This document shows positions 46,262 to 56,000 of a DNA stretch of 64,000 bases, piece by piece. Numbering within the stretch: the stretch's first letter is position 1; each line of letters opens with the position of its first letter. The stretch is from CAYUVH01 sp964448135 (GTDB lineage Bacteria > Verrucomicrobiota > Verrucomicrobiia > Limisphaerales > UBA8199), in the NCBI GenBank assembly GCA_964448135.1, contig CAYUVH010000067.1:1-64000 (forward strand), given 5' to 3'. The translations under genes and the position numbers were made by a program. The notes beneath the pieces are model-generated. The model was not told the DNA's origin. It did not search any database and was given only the letters and a program-made list of their open reading frames with translations.

Positions 46262-49200
46262 TTACTGCGTTTCGACGCGGTAGAACCGGGTGGCCACTGG
46301 CGTCGAGGCATCGTTGAACGAAGCCGTCGCTCCGGTGGCGGGCACCGGCAAACCGAGGTTCGTCCACGCGGCATTCGTCAGGTTATTTTTAAAGCTCACC
46401 TGGTAACTGTGACCTTCGAAACAGTTGTTCCACGTGATCGTCACACCCGTGGGCGGGTGATTGCTGACGCTGGTGATCGTCACGCCCGGGGCAGCCGGCA
46501 CCCCGTAGCTCACGGCCACGAGCCCGTTGTTCACATCCAACGAGAAGCCCTTGCCGCCTTTGAGGGTCGTCGCCGCGTTTAACTGTGAGTTCGCGTTCAC
46601 CGAACCAAAGAACGTCTGGTTGACCAGGGCCGGCGGATTGGTGTTGCCGCTGATGAGGTAGAGCTGCAGGTCATCCGGCGTGTCCGCGAAATTCACCCCG
46701 CCGAGAATTCCAGCCGTGACATCCACGCCGATGCCATCGAACGCGGAGGGGAATTGGGTTCCGGCTGTGAAACTTTGAATGGGACCTGCTGTCCAGGTGG
46801 AGCGGTCAAACGCCACCTGGCGCAGGTTGTAGCCCGGCGATTTCGCCCAGAAAGTGTCGCCCGGACCGAAGGCAATGCCCTGACCGCTGAAGCCGGCCGG
46901 CACATTGGTCACGGCGATCAGATTCGGAGTGAAGGTCTGGCCGTCGGCCGTCGTAAACAGCACGACGTTGTTACCCGCAAAGGAACCGATGAGGATTTCC
47001 GTGCCGGTTCCCGCGCCCCGCACGGCCATCGTGTCGCCCCAGCGATCGCCAGAGCCGCTGCCCGGATCGGCGCCGTTTACGCCGCCATAAGCCTGGTTCA
47101 AATTCGCGCTGACGCTCACCGAATCCCAGCGCGTGATGCTGAAGCCGGCCCCGCCCAACCCGGCGCCATAGAGGTTCGCGCCGTAAACCGAGCCGTCATC
47201 GGCCACGCCGATCTGGTCGAAGAGCCAGCCATTATCGCCCCCGGCATAAATGCCGTTGGTCACCAGGCCGAACAAATCGCTGCCGTCGCCGGCATTCATC
47301 ACGAAAATGTTGTTATGGTCGCAAACCAGCACGGTCGAGCTGTTCGTATCGTAAGCCAGCCCGCGGGTATTGTAGGTGCTGCTGTCCAGGTACGAGCGGG
47401 AGCCGGCGGGCAGAGTCCAGAGCTGCGTCACCACGCTGCTGATCACCGGCTCGAGCAACGTGAGGAGTGCCGGCGGCGCGCTGGTCGCGTATCCCGCGAT
47501 GTTATGAACCACCACCCGATAGTAGCCCGCCGCACTGAGCGCCGGATAGTTCAGGGTGTAAACGCTGTTGGACGCGCTGACGATGTTCGTGAAACCCGCT
47601 TCGTTGGTCGTGACGCTATACTGCCATTGATAGTAGAGCGGCAAGGATCCGGACGCGGCCACGCTGAAGGTCAGCGCCGGATTGTTCGTGTAAACTGTCA
47701 GGCTGGCCGGCGGCGTGGTGATGTTCGGCAGCGTGGTGGCCGGCACGCCGTAAGTGACGGCCACGAGGCCATTGTTCACGTCGAGGCCATAGGCTCGCGG
47801 ATACTTCATCGCGATGGCGCAGTTGGCATTACCGTTGACATTGGCAGTGGCGAAGAAAGCCTGGTGGAACAGCACCGGCGGGTCGGCGGTGCCGGTCAAT
47901 TGATAGAGTTTCAAATCGTTCGCCGTGTCGGCCAGGTCAATCCCCGCCATGATGCTGCGCACGGAATCAACCGCCACGCCGATCTGCGCCGAAGGAATCT
48001 TCGCCGGATTCGGATAATCGAGCAGCACTCCGCCCACCTGCGTCAGCGGATCGTAAGCGATCTGATACAGGTGGCCGAGGTACGCTTTAGCCCAAAGCGT
48101 ATTGCCCGCACCGAAGGTGATGCCGTTGGCGGCGAAGCCCGCCGGAGCGTTCGTGATGGTAATCAAGGTCGAACTAAAGGTAAGGCCATCGGCCGTCGTG
48201 AGGAGCGCGACATTCACGCCGCTGCGGGAACCCAGCAGGATCTCCGTGCTCGTTCCGGCCCCACGCACCGCCATCGTATCACCCCAGCGGTCACCCGAAC
48301 CGCTGCCAGGGTCCCCCGCGAAGGCCGGCGAGGAAGTCGCGCCGTTCGTGGCGGCCGGCCAGCGGAACAGATTGTAGTTTCCATGCAGTCCAAAACTCGC
48401 GATCAGGTTCGCGGCGTAAACCACACCGTCGTCCGCAATCCCCACCTGGTCCACGCCTCCCAGGGCCCCGCCCCAGGTAATCCCCGTCATGCTGAGCGTT
48501 CCGATGTTGGTGCCCGTGCCGCCGTCCAGGATATACAAGCCGCTGCCGCCGGTCGTGCTGGCCACCACCACGCGCTGGCTGTTCGTATCATAGGCCAAAC
48601 CGCGGCCATTGTTGTCGCTCGCCGAGAGGAACGGATATCCCGCCGCGCCCGGCGCCACGCGCCAAAGCTGGCTGACCACCGCGTTGGTAACGGGGGTGAT
48701 CAGGGAAACGACCACTGGCGTGCTGGTGATGGAACCCGCCGCGTTCGTGATGATGACGCGGTAATAGTTCGAGGTAGGCGGATTTGCCAGAACGTAAAAG
48801 TTGGTGTTGGCCGCGGAGAGGATGTTCGTGAAAGTGCCCGCGCCATTCGAAATGTTCGTGCTCGCCTGCCAGATGTAAGTCAGCGGCGTGGCGCCGCCGG
48901 CGTTCACCGCCAGCGTCCAGGGCGAAAACACGGTGCCGCCCGTGGGCTGCGATATGATCGTGGGAGCCTGTTGCAGCCCGATGGCCGTGGCTACGAGCCG
49001 GTTGTTACAATCCATCGTGTAAATGAAATTCGTGTTGCCGAGGCCGCCGAACGCCACCCATCCCGCGAAATTCCCATTGGCCACAAAATGAGCCGTATTG
49101 GTGGCGGCCAGGGAAGTGCTCAGGCCGCTCAACGAGCTGATGTTGTATAGGTTCAGCGGGACCACGCTCGGCGGTGAATTAACCATCGTGCCATATGCCG

Positions 49201-50119
49201 CCAGCAGGCCGGAGTTCGGCTCATACACCATGAGCACGTTGTTGCCGCTCAGGGGGCTGCCGACCGTGTTCGTCGTGGCTACGGTCAGCTGCAGCGGGCT
49301 GCCCAGGCTGCCGAAATTCGCGGGATACTGGACTACGTACAACGAGGTGCCCGACGGCTTCATGATGAAAGATCCGTTGGTGTAAAAGGTCACACCAAAT
49401 TGCGGGCCGCCGCCGCCATTGCTGAGCGTGGGCAGCACGGCATACGTCACCGTGGCGTCGAAATTCGTGCCATCGATGGTGCTAAAGAGCAGATTGGTGG
49501 CGGTCGGCGTGGTGCCGCTGGTAATTGGCATCAGGATTACCGTGCTGGTTCCTGAACCTTTGACGATCATCATGTCCCCAGCCCGTTTGCCCGCGACGAG
49601 ATTGGTGACCGGGCTGCCGATGATGTCAAAGGCAACCACCGGCGGCTGCGTCCAATCCGACCAACGGTAGATCCGCAACCCGCTGGCGGCACCGATGGCA
49701 GTGGTGAGGCTGGCGCCATACATTACGCCGTCATCCGCCACCCCGAGCTGATTGATCAGAAAAGTGCCGCCGCCGATTCCATTGGTGGCCGCATACCCGA
49801 CGAAAGTCCCGGTGGTGCCGTCCCAGGCGCTGATGCCCAGCGTGCTACCGCCTTTGTTGGGGACGAAGACGAGGTTCGACTTCGACAGGTAGGTCATGCC
49901 GCGGTTGTTGTCTCCGCTGCTTACGATGTTGTTGGTCAGGCTCGCCACGTTTGTCACCACCACCCACGAGGTGCCGAGCGTGTAGGCCGCCGCCATGCAG
50001 GAAAGCCCGCTAAGCATGACCAAAAGGCTCAACGCGCATTTGAGCCAGTGGCGGGACCACGAAGGGCGGGCGTGATGGGCGGCGGAGGTTGAGCGGCTGA
50101 ACAGCTTGGAGTCTTTCAT
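46262..50119 (-). CDS. Giant secreted repeat protein with Ig-like domains
   Basis: The protein has 1285 residues. A basic start and a hydrophobic stretch (ALSLLVMLSGLSCMAAA) give a signal peptide of ~45 residues. Three homologous modules of ~300 residues follow. They are marked by GDNNRGMTYLSKSN, NNGRGLAYDTNSQRVVVAS and YNTRGLAYDTNSSTVLVCD, by INQLGVADDGVMYGA, VDQVGIADDGVVYAA and FDQIGVADDGSVYGA, and by GSGDRWGDTMAVRGAGT in the last two. They look like beta-propeller-type folds. Ig-like domains separate them (PLTYIWQASTN, PLYYQWQYSVT). The last ~60 residues (SYQVSFKNNLTNAAWTNLG, then RFYRVETQ) are the terminal domain shared with other giants. No catalytic motif was seen. A pseudopilin gene lies 52 nt upstream on the same strand. 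Confidence 0.86.
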   Translation of the reverse strand: MKDSKLFSRSTSAAHHARPSWSRHWLKCALSLLVMLSGLSCMAAAYTLGTSWVVVTNVASLTNNIVSSGDNNRGMTYLSKSNLVFVPNKGGSTLGISAWDGTTGTFVGYAATNGIGGGTFLINQLGVADDGVMYGASLTTAIGAASGLRIYRWSDWTQPPVVAFDIIGSPVTNLVAGKRAGDMMIVKGSGTSTVILMPITSGTTPTATNLLFSTIDGTNFDATVTYAVLPTLSNGGGGPQFGVTFYTNGSFIMKPSGTSLYVVQYPANFGSLGSPLQLTVATTNTVGSPLSGNNVLMVYEPNSGLLAAYGTMVNSPPSVVPLNLYNISSLSGLSTSLAATNTAHFVANGNFAGWVAFGGLGNTNFIYTMDCNNRLVATAIGLQQAPTIISQPTGGTVFSPWTLAVNAGGATPLTYIWQASTNISNGAGTFTNILSAANTNFYVLANPPTSNYYRVIITNAAGSITSTPVVVSLITPVTNAVVSQLWRVAPGAAGYPFLSASDNNGRGLAYDTNSQRVVVASTTGGSGLYILDGGTGTNIGTLSMTGITWGGALGGVDQVGIADDGVVYAANLIASFGLHGNYNLFRWPAATNGATSSPAFAGDPGSGSGDRWGDTMAVRGAGTSTEILLGSRSGVNVALLTTADGLTFSSTLITITNAPAGFAANGITFGAGNTLWAKAYLGHLYQIAYDPLTQVGGVLLDYPNPAKIPSAQIGVAVDSVRSIMAGIDLADTANDLKLYQLTGTADPPVLFHQAFFATANVNGNANCAIAMKYPRAYGLDVNNGLVAVTYGVPATTLPNITTPPASLTVYTNNPALTFSVAASGSLPLYYQWQYSVTTNEAGFTNIVSASNSVYTLNYPALSAAGYYRVVVHNIAGYATSAPPALLTLLEPVISSVVTQLWTLPAGSRSYLDSSTYNTRGLAYDTNSSTVLVCDHNNIFVMNAGDGSDLFGLVTNGIYAGGDNGWLFDQIGVADDGSVYGANLYGAGLGGAGFSITRWDSVSVSANLNQAYGGVNGADPGSGSGDRWGDTMAVRGAGTGTEILIGSFAGNNVVLFTTADGQTFTPNLIAVTNVPAGFSGQGIAFGPGDTFWAKSPGYNLRQVAFDRSTWTAGPIQSFTAGTQFPSAFDGIGVDVTAGILGGVNFADTPDDLQLYLISGNTNPPALVNQTFFGSVNANSQLNAATTLKGGKGFSLDVNNGLVAVSYGVPAAPGVTITSVSNHPPTGVTITWNNCFEGHSYQVSFKNNLTNAAWTNLGLPVPATGATASFNDASTPVATRFYRVETQ

Positions 50120-50171
50120 GGCTGGGTTGGGTTGGTTGGGTTGGGAGGCTGATTCAAATAGACTGCCCGGG

Positions 50172-51038
50172 CTAATGCATGATCGGGACCGTGAGTTTCA
50201 GGCGTTTGAGATCGCGGTCATTGGCGTCGCTGGGAGTGTTCCAGCCCGGGCCAATCGGGCCGGCGTGGGTGTCCGGAATGGCGTTGTCCTGCAGGATCCA
50301 CTGGTTCAGCCACTTCCAGACCTCGGAGTGGCCGTCCGCAAAAGAAAGCACGCCGGAATTATTGTGCCGGCTCGAGGGCAGGTTCCAATAGCCAATGGTG
50401 CCGCCGGTCGGGTCCGTGTCCGTTCCGCAAAAAATGCCGATCGCGTTGTTGTCTATCGAGTTCTCGGCCTCGTCAATGAACACCGAGGCCTGGCTGGGCC
50501 CTGGCTTGTTGACCTGCGCAAGTTTGTAAAAGCTGCCGTTGTCCGGCACCGCTTCACTGCTGTCCATCCAGTTCATCCCAACGCTGATCGAATAGCTGCG
50601 CCAGCGGAGGATGCCCGGGTTCCCGTTCACGTAGGAACGATCGGCGGGACAATGATAAATGCGGTAGTTCGAGTTGTAGGGATAGAGCACGCCGAAAATG
50701 ATGGACCAGTTCGTCGTATCCGTCCGGGCGTTGCCCGTCCACGATCCCAGGCCGAGCTTGTTGCCAGAGGTCATCCACGCGTTGGGGCCGCAGGCGGAGT
50801 TTCCGGCCGTGTGGTTGTTGACGATGGTATCCTGGTTGTCGCCCGAGTACATCACCCAAGCGAGCGCGAGTTGCTTGGAATTGCTCAGGCAATTGGTCGT
50901 CAGTGCCCGGCTCTTGGCCTTGGCCAGAGCGGGCAGCAGCATGGCCGCAAGGATGGCGATGATGGCGATAACCACCAGCAACTCAATCAAAGTAAATGCG
51001 CGACGGGGCGTAAGATGAATTCGCACAGGATCGTCCAA
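50172..51038 (-). CDS. Type II secretion major-pseudopilin-like protein, H-X9-DG type
   Basis: The protein has 288 residues. The 14-residue leader MDDPVRIHLTPRRA gives prepilin site RA|FTLIELLVVIAIIA, with Ala at -1, then ILAAMLLPALAKAK. The mature domain has LALAWVMYSGDNQD, YHCPADRS and near the C-terminus RHNNSGVLSFADGHSEVW, an intact H-X9-DG motif. It directly precedes the giant repeat protein gene (52 nt) on the same strand and is likely co-transcribed with it. Confidence 0.9.
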   Translation of the reverse strand: MDDPVRIHLTPRRAFTLIELLVVIAIIAILAAMLLPALAKAKSRALTTNCLSNSKQLALAWVMYSGDNQDTIVNNHTAGNSACGPNAWMTSGNKLGLGSWTGNARTDTTNWSIIFGVLYPYNSNYRIYHCPADRSYVNGNPGILRWRSYSISVGMNWMDSSEAVPDNGSFYKLAQVNKPGPSQASVFIDEAENSIDNNAIGIFCGTDTDPTGGTIGYWNLPSSRHNNSGVLSFADGHSEVWKWLNQWILQDNAIPDTHAGPIGPGWNTPSDANDRDLKRLKLTVPIMH

Positions 51039-51067
51039 AAGGTTACGCCACGGAAACCTGGGGGCAA

Positions 51068-51133
51068 ATGACGCGTTTGCGTCATCCGACCGGCGGCGCG
51101 TTCCAGTAGCGCAAGCTGGGAAGCCTGCGCTAC
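51068..51133 (-). terminator. Double stem-loop after the solute-binding protein gene
   Basis: On the minus strand an 11-bp stem with one G-T pair (51123-51133 with 51106-51116) begins inside the last codons of the solute-binding protein gene. A perfect 7-bp hairpin (51079-51085 with 51068-51074) follows and ends in TTTGCCCCC. Together they probably end the kinase-regulator-binding protein transcript. Confidence 0.45.
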
Positions 51134-52398
51134 GGCCGTAGATAACCGGCCTCAGTCAGTATCACCCGCCAGCGCGCGGCCGTCCGGTCGAGCGCCTGCT
51201 GGGGGGTGTTTTGACCCCGAATGGCCTTCACCAGCTCCTGGTCGAGGCAATCAGTCAGTTCCTGTGAGGGCGGAATCCGGAACCGGGGCTGGCTGCCCCC
51301 GATTCCCTCCAGCAACTGGCCAAGATAGAAGATGTTCGTCCGGCATTCGGGATCCGAATAAGTGGAGAGCCACGGCGAACCCTTGCCATGGGCCAGCAGC
51401 AGGCGCCGGGCATTCGCCTGGTTCACAAAGAATGCGATCCAACGTCCGGCGGCATCCGGGTTCCTGCAATCCGGATTGATTCCCAGCGACCACGAACTCA
51501 ATTGCGGCTTCCCCCCCGGAATCACCGCGGCGGCAATCCGGCCCGACACCTTGCAAAAATTCGTGTCCCGCATGTGCGCCCATACCAGGCTCGGCCAGGC
51601 GAGATACATCGCGCCGCGGCCTTGCAGGAAAAGCCCGTTCGCCTCCATGACCCCGCAGCTTTCGGCTCGCGCCGGGGCATATTTGAACATCTCCGCAAAC
51701 AAGGCCAGGCTCTTCACCCCGGCTTCGGAGTTGAGCGCCGGCTTCCAGTGTTCATCCACCGGCTGGCCGCCCATGCCGTAAAGCATGCCGGACCAGACCG
51801 TATACAACTGCTCCTGGCCCATGATGATATTACCGTAAAGCGATTCGGAATTCAGAAACCTCGCGATTTCCACAAACTCCTCCCAAGTCGTGGGAGGAGT
51901 CAAAGCCCGGCCCGTTTTCTTCCGAAATTCCTCCGAGCGCGCGGCGAAAATATCCGTCCGATACAGCAGCGTGATCACGTCGCAAGCCATCGGCAAACCA
52001 TACGTGTGCCCTTCCCACTCCCCGCAGTGGCTCCGCACCGCCGGGATGAAATCGGAAACATTGGGCGCGAGGCGCGGCACATCCTGGTCGAGGCAGCGCA
52101 GCCGGGGCAGAATTTCTCCTTCCCACTGGTGCGGCACCTGCATCACGTCGAAATTCCCTCCCCGCGTCAGCAAATCGGTGAGTTCCTTCTCGCGCAGATT
52201 GAACAAACCGGCCTCCAGAATCGTGACGTGAATCCCCGTCTGCCGCTCGAATTCCGCCGCCAATAAGCGCGCCTCCTCGCCGTAAACGCCCCCCATGTGC
52301 AGCGAAGTGATGGTCTGGCGCGCGGCTGAAAGACCATCCTGACCGGCCAGCAGCCACACCGCCACAACCAGCCATCCAAGCTTGCCCGCCGCCTTCAT
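51130..52398 (-). CDS. Extracellular solute-binding protein (ABC sugar type, family 1)
   Basis: The protein has 422 residues, with a signal peptide at ~1-25 (LGWLVVAVWLLAG, cut near LSA|AR). The fold is that of MalE/UgpB-type periplasmic binding proteins: EEARLLAAEFERQTGIHVTI, NFDVMQVPHQWEGEI, YGLPMACDVITLLYRTDIF, PPTTWEEFVEIARFL and SSWSLGINPDCRNPDAAGRW. Permease and ATPase genes are absent. Instead, its start overlaps the response regulator stop codon by 4 nt, in one transcript with a propeller histidine kinase. That suggests it captures a sugar for sensing as well as, or in place of, transport. No lipobox was seen, so it should be free in the periplasm. Confidence 0.92.
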   Translation of the reverse strand: MKAAGKLGWLVVAVWLLAGQDGLSAARQTITSLHMGGVYGEEARLLAAEFERQTGIHVTILEAGLFNLREKELTDLLTRGGNFDVMQVPHQWEGEILPRLRCLDQDVPRLAPNVSDFIPAVRSHCGEWEGHTYGLPMACDVITLLYRTDIFAARSEEFRKKTGRALTPPTTWEEFVEIARFLNSESLYGNIIMGQEQLYTVWSGMLYGMGGQPVDEHWKPALNSEAGVKSLALFAEMFKYAPARAESCGVMEANGLFLQGRGAMYLAWPSLVWAHMRDTNFCKVSGRIAAAVIPGGKPQLSSWSLGINPDCRNPDAAGRWIAFFVNQANARRLLLAHGKGSPWLSTYSDPECRTNIFYLGQLLEGIGGSQPRFRIPPSQELTDCLDQELVKAIRGQNTPQQALDRTAARWRVILTEAGYLRP

Positions 52399-53066
52399 CT
52401 TTCAGGAACAAGCCGTTCGGACACGGCTTTGGCGACCGCCAGGCTGCGCGTATGAACGTGCAACTTGCTGTAGATGCTGCGCAAATGGTTGTCCACGGTG
52501 TGGTAGCTCAGGCTGAGCCGGTCGGCGATTTCCTTCTTCGCCAGGCCCTTCACCATCCACTCAAGTACTTCCCGCTCTCGTTCCGACAAACCGTAATCCT
52601 TCGCCGGCGGCGTGGCTCGCGAGGCAAACATCTCGAGTACCAGCCGCGCGATACGCGGATTGATCGGTGCCCCGCCCTGCAATACTTCCTGCACGGCTCC
52701 GGCGATGGCATCCTCGTCCGCGGTCTTCAACAAGTAACCCGAGGCCCCGGCGCAAATAGCCTGAAATACCTTCTGCTGATCGTCGAACACGGTCAGCATG
52801 ATGATGTGCGTCTGGGGAGCCCCGGCTTTCAGATGGGGAATACCTTCGATGCCACTCATGCCTGGGAGGCCGACATCGAGCAAAATCACGTCCGGCGGCG
52901 GCCGGGTGCGCATCGCCGCCAGGGCTTCTTCGCAGGAGGCCGCCGTGAACGGACACTCCATGGTCGTCGCGCGATTCAGGACGCGCGCCAGCACCCGGCG
53001 TGAATCCGCATGGTCTTCGATCAGCCAGACGATTGATTTCGCATTGGGCTCGGCGGCCTTCATCAC
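52395..53066 (-). CDS. NarL/FixJ-type response regulator
   Basis: The protein has 223 residues. The receiver is at ~10-128, with acidic E17-D18, phospho-acceptor D64 (VILLDVGLPGMSG) and the Lys in YLLKTADEDA. The LuxR-type helix-turn-helix is at ~158-215 (LSEREREVLEWMVKGLAKKE, then SYHTVDNHLRSIYSKLHVHT). It overlaps the kinase gene upstream (53063-53066) and the solute-binding protein gene downstream by 4 nt each, so the three are translationally coupled. Its targets are not known. Confidence 0.95.
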   Translation of the reverse strand: MMKAAEPNAKSIVWLIEDHADSRRVLARVLNRATTMECPFTAASCEEALAAMRTRPPPDVILLDVGLPGMSGIEGIPHLKAGAPQTHIIMLTVFDDQQKVFQAICAGASGYLLKTADEDAIAGAVQEVLQGGAPINPRIARLVLEMFASRATPPAKDYGLSEREREVLEWMVKGLAKKEIADRLSLSYHTVDNHLRSIYSKLHVHTRSLAVAKAVSERLVPER

Positions 53067-56000
53067 TTCACTTTCCGTTCCCGCGACAGCCGGAGCAAGC
53101 CCGGATTGGGAACTTCGAGCACCAGCAACGTGCCCTTCCCCGGCTGGCTCTGGATTTCAATCCGCCCGCCCATCTTCTCCGCCCGCGCGCGCAAATTGCC
53201 CAGCCCGTTGCCGGTGGCCTGCTTCCCCGCATCAAATCCCACGCCGTCATCCCGCACATTCAGCCGCCACAACGGACCCCGCTCTTCCAGCCGGAGCTCC
53301 ACATTTTTCGCCTGTGCGTGGCGCGCGATATTCGTCAGCGCCTCCTTGCACACCAGGAACAAGTCCTGCCGGAACGCCAGCGGCAGCTTGTGCGAGGACT
53401 CGATCCCGTCCAGTTCCACCCGGCATTCCACGCCACGCAAAATGACCCCCGCAAAATCCTTCGCCCGCAGCACCAAATCGTGGGCGGTGTCAAAGGCCGG
53501 ATTGATGACCCAGATGATGTCGCGAATGGAATTGGAAGTCTGCACCGCGATCCGGTTGATCTCCTCGGCGTCCTGCTTTTCCTGCGCCCCGAGCTGGCCG
53601 TGCCGCGCCAACAACCGGCTCAGCAGCGCAATGCTCCACAGGCTGGAACCAATGTCATCGTGCAGGTCCCCGGCGATGCGGACCCGCAATTTTTCCAACT
53701 CGCGCCGGCGGGCGCGGCGCAAGCGATACAGGCCGCCGAGCGCCGCCAAAACCGCCAAAACCGCCGCCAGCCGAAACCAGAGTGTCGCCCACCAAAATGG
53801 CTGCATGATCACGCCCAGGCTCGCGCCGGTCTCGCTCCAGACACCGTCGTTGTTGCAGGCGGTGACACGAAAGCGATAGTCGCCGGGCGGTACTTTCGGA
53901 TAGCGGGCGTTGCGCGCGGTGGTCGGCTCGCTCCAACGCCGATCCAAGCCCTCCAGTTGATAGCGGAAAAGGATCTTGCCCGGCGCCGTCAAACTCAACG
54001 CCGTGAATTGAAACTGGAGATTGTCCTTTCCGGGCGGCGCGCGCAGGGAACCGCCGCCGGCAACGACTTCGTTGTCCAGCAGCGCCTGCTCGATGATCAC
54101 CGCCGGGGGCAGCGGGTTCCAATGCAAGTCTCTCCGTTCGCCCACCACCAGTCCCTTGGTGGTCAGAAACCAAACCCCGCCCGCCCCCGGTCCCGGCGTG
54201 CAAAAACCGTCGGCCAAACATTGCAGCCCGGGCAGGCCGTCCTCCTTGCCGTAGGGCACCGCGTCCACGAAACTCGTTTCTCCCTCCGCGCACGCGCGCA
54301 GGCTGTCCTTGCGCAATCGGTAGATGCCCCCGCTGGAACCGGCCCATAGATGGCCCTCGCCATCGGCCCGCAGTTGCAGGATCGGCTCCTCCACCATGCC
54401 GTGCCGTGCCGTGTAGGCCATCAGCCGCCCGTCCCGAAACCGGCACAGCCCGCGCGCCGTGCCCACCCACACCGTGCCGTCCACATCCGTCCGGAGCGAT
54501 CGCACATCCGGGCTGGGCAATCCGTTCGTTTCCGTGTAAGCGCTGAATCGTCCGTCTTTGAGCCGGAACAGCCCGTCGCCAGTGGTGCCGATCCAGAGAT
54601 TATTCTGATGATCCTTCGCCAGCGTGCTTGCAAAGTTCCCGGAAAAACCCCACGGGGTGTTGAAGCGCGTGACCTTCCCGTCTTTCCAGTGATTCAATCC
54701 GCCGTTCCTCGTGGCGACCCAAAGACCGCCGTCGGCCTCCGGACACAGCGCTTCAAAGGAATTGTCGGACAACCCGTTGCGCTCGCCGAACCGCGTCACG
54801 CTGCCTTCGCGGCAGCGCACCAGTCCGCCTCCCAACGTCCCCACCCACCAGCCGCCATCCGCCGCCGCGCACACTGTTTCCACCACGGTGTCCGCCGGCA
54901 AAGGCAGATGCTCTTCGGGCACCAGCAGATTTTCATGGCAGCGATAAAGATTCAAATCTCCTGCGAGCAGCCAACGCTCTCCCGAGGGCGTCTCGAACAA
55001 ACGCGGCGCAAATCCCGCATGACTGACTTCCGGAATTCGCAAAAGCTGCAATTGCCGACGCTTCAACCGGCTCAGCCCGTCACTGGCCGTCCCGGCCCAC
55101 AGGTTGCCTTCCGAATCCTCCGCCACCGACGTCACCCCGCTCGGAAACCGCCAGATCGTCTCCACCTGCGCCTTCTCTCCCGCGCCCACCACCCGCGCCA
55201 CCGTGCCGTTGGTTGTCCCGAGCCATATCCCTCCCTCGGTCCCCTCGACCAGGCACGCTACCCCCGGCACTGAACCTGGTATCGCCACCGCATTCGTTTC
55301 GCCATCCAAAACTTCAAACAGGCCGGCTGCGCCACCGACCCAAATCCTTCCGCCCCGGTCGCGCAACACACAACTCAACCCGCCCAACTGCGCGACCTTG
55401 TCCGAACCCGCGGGCGCCCACAACCTTTGCCCGCTGAACCGGCACAAACCCCGCGAGGTGGCAAACACCACCGGCGAACCTCGCGGTTGCGAAACCGCAT
55501 CCACCCGATCGTCAGGCAGCCCGTCGGTCTTGAAGAACGTGCTCAGCCGCCCCCCCGCCCAACGGCTCAAGCCCGACGCCGTCCCCGCCCAAACCCCGGC
55601 GTCTGAATCCTCACCGAGACAAAGAATGGTGTCCGACGCCAGACCGTCCGCAGTCGAGAGCGAGGAGAATTGACCTTCACGAAAATTCATCAGCCCGGCA
55701 TCCTGAGTTCCAATCCAGAAATACCCGCGCGCATCCTGCAGCAGGCAGGTCAACCGGTTGCTTTTCATCCTTGGATATTCGCCGGTCCGATAGGCCGTGA
55801 ACCGGACTCCGTCAAACCTCGCCAGGCCGTTGGCGGTCGCAATCCAGAGGTAACCGTCCCGTCCCTGCAACACCGTAGCCACCGAATTGTGCGGCAGGCC
55901 GGCATCCGTTTGCCAGGTATCCACCACCCACTCAGCCGCGTCCCTTGGCGCTTCGGCGGAAACCGAGTTCCACGCCACGCAAATCATCCATCCCAGCCAG

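Noticed and set aside
46754..49150. A 798-codon plus-strand open frame
   Set aside because: It is antisense to the 1285-residue secreted protein; Arg/His/Gly-rich with no signal peptide or motif.
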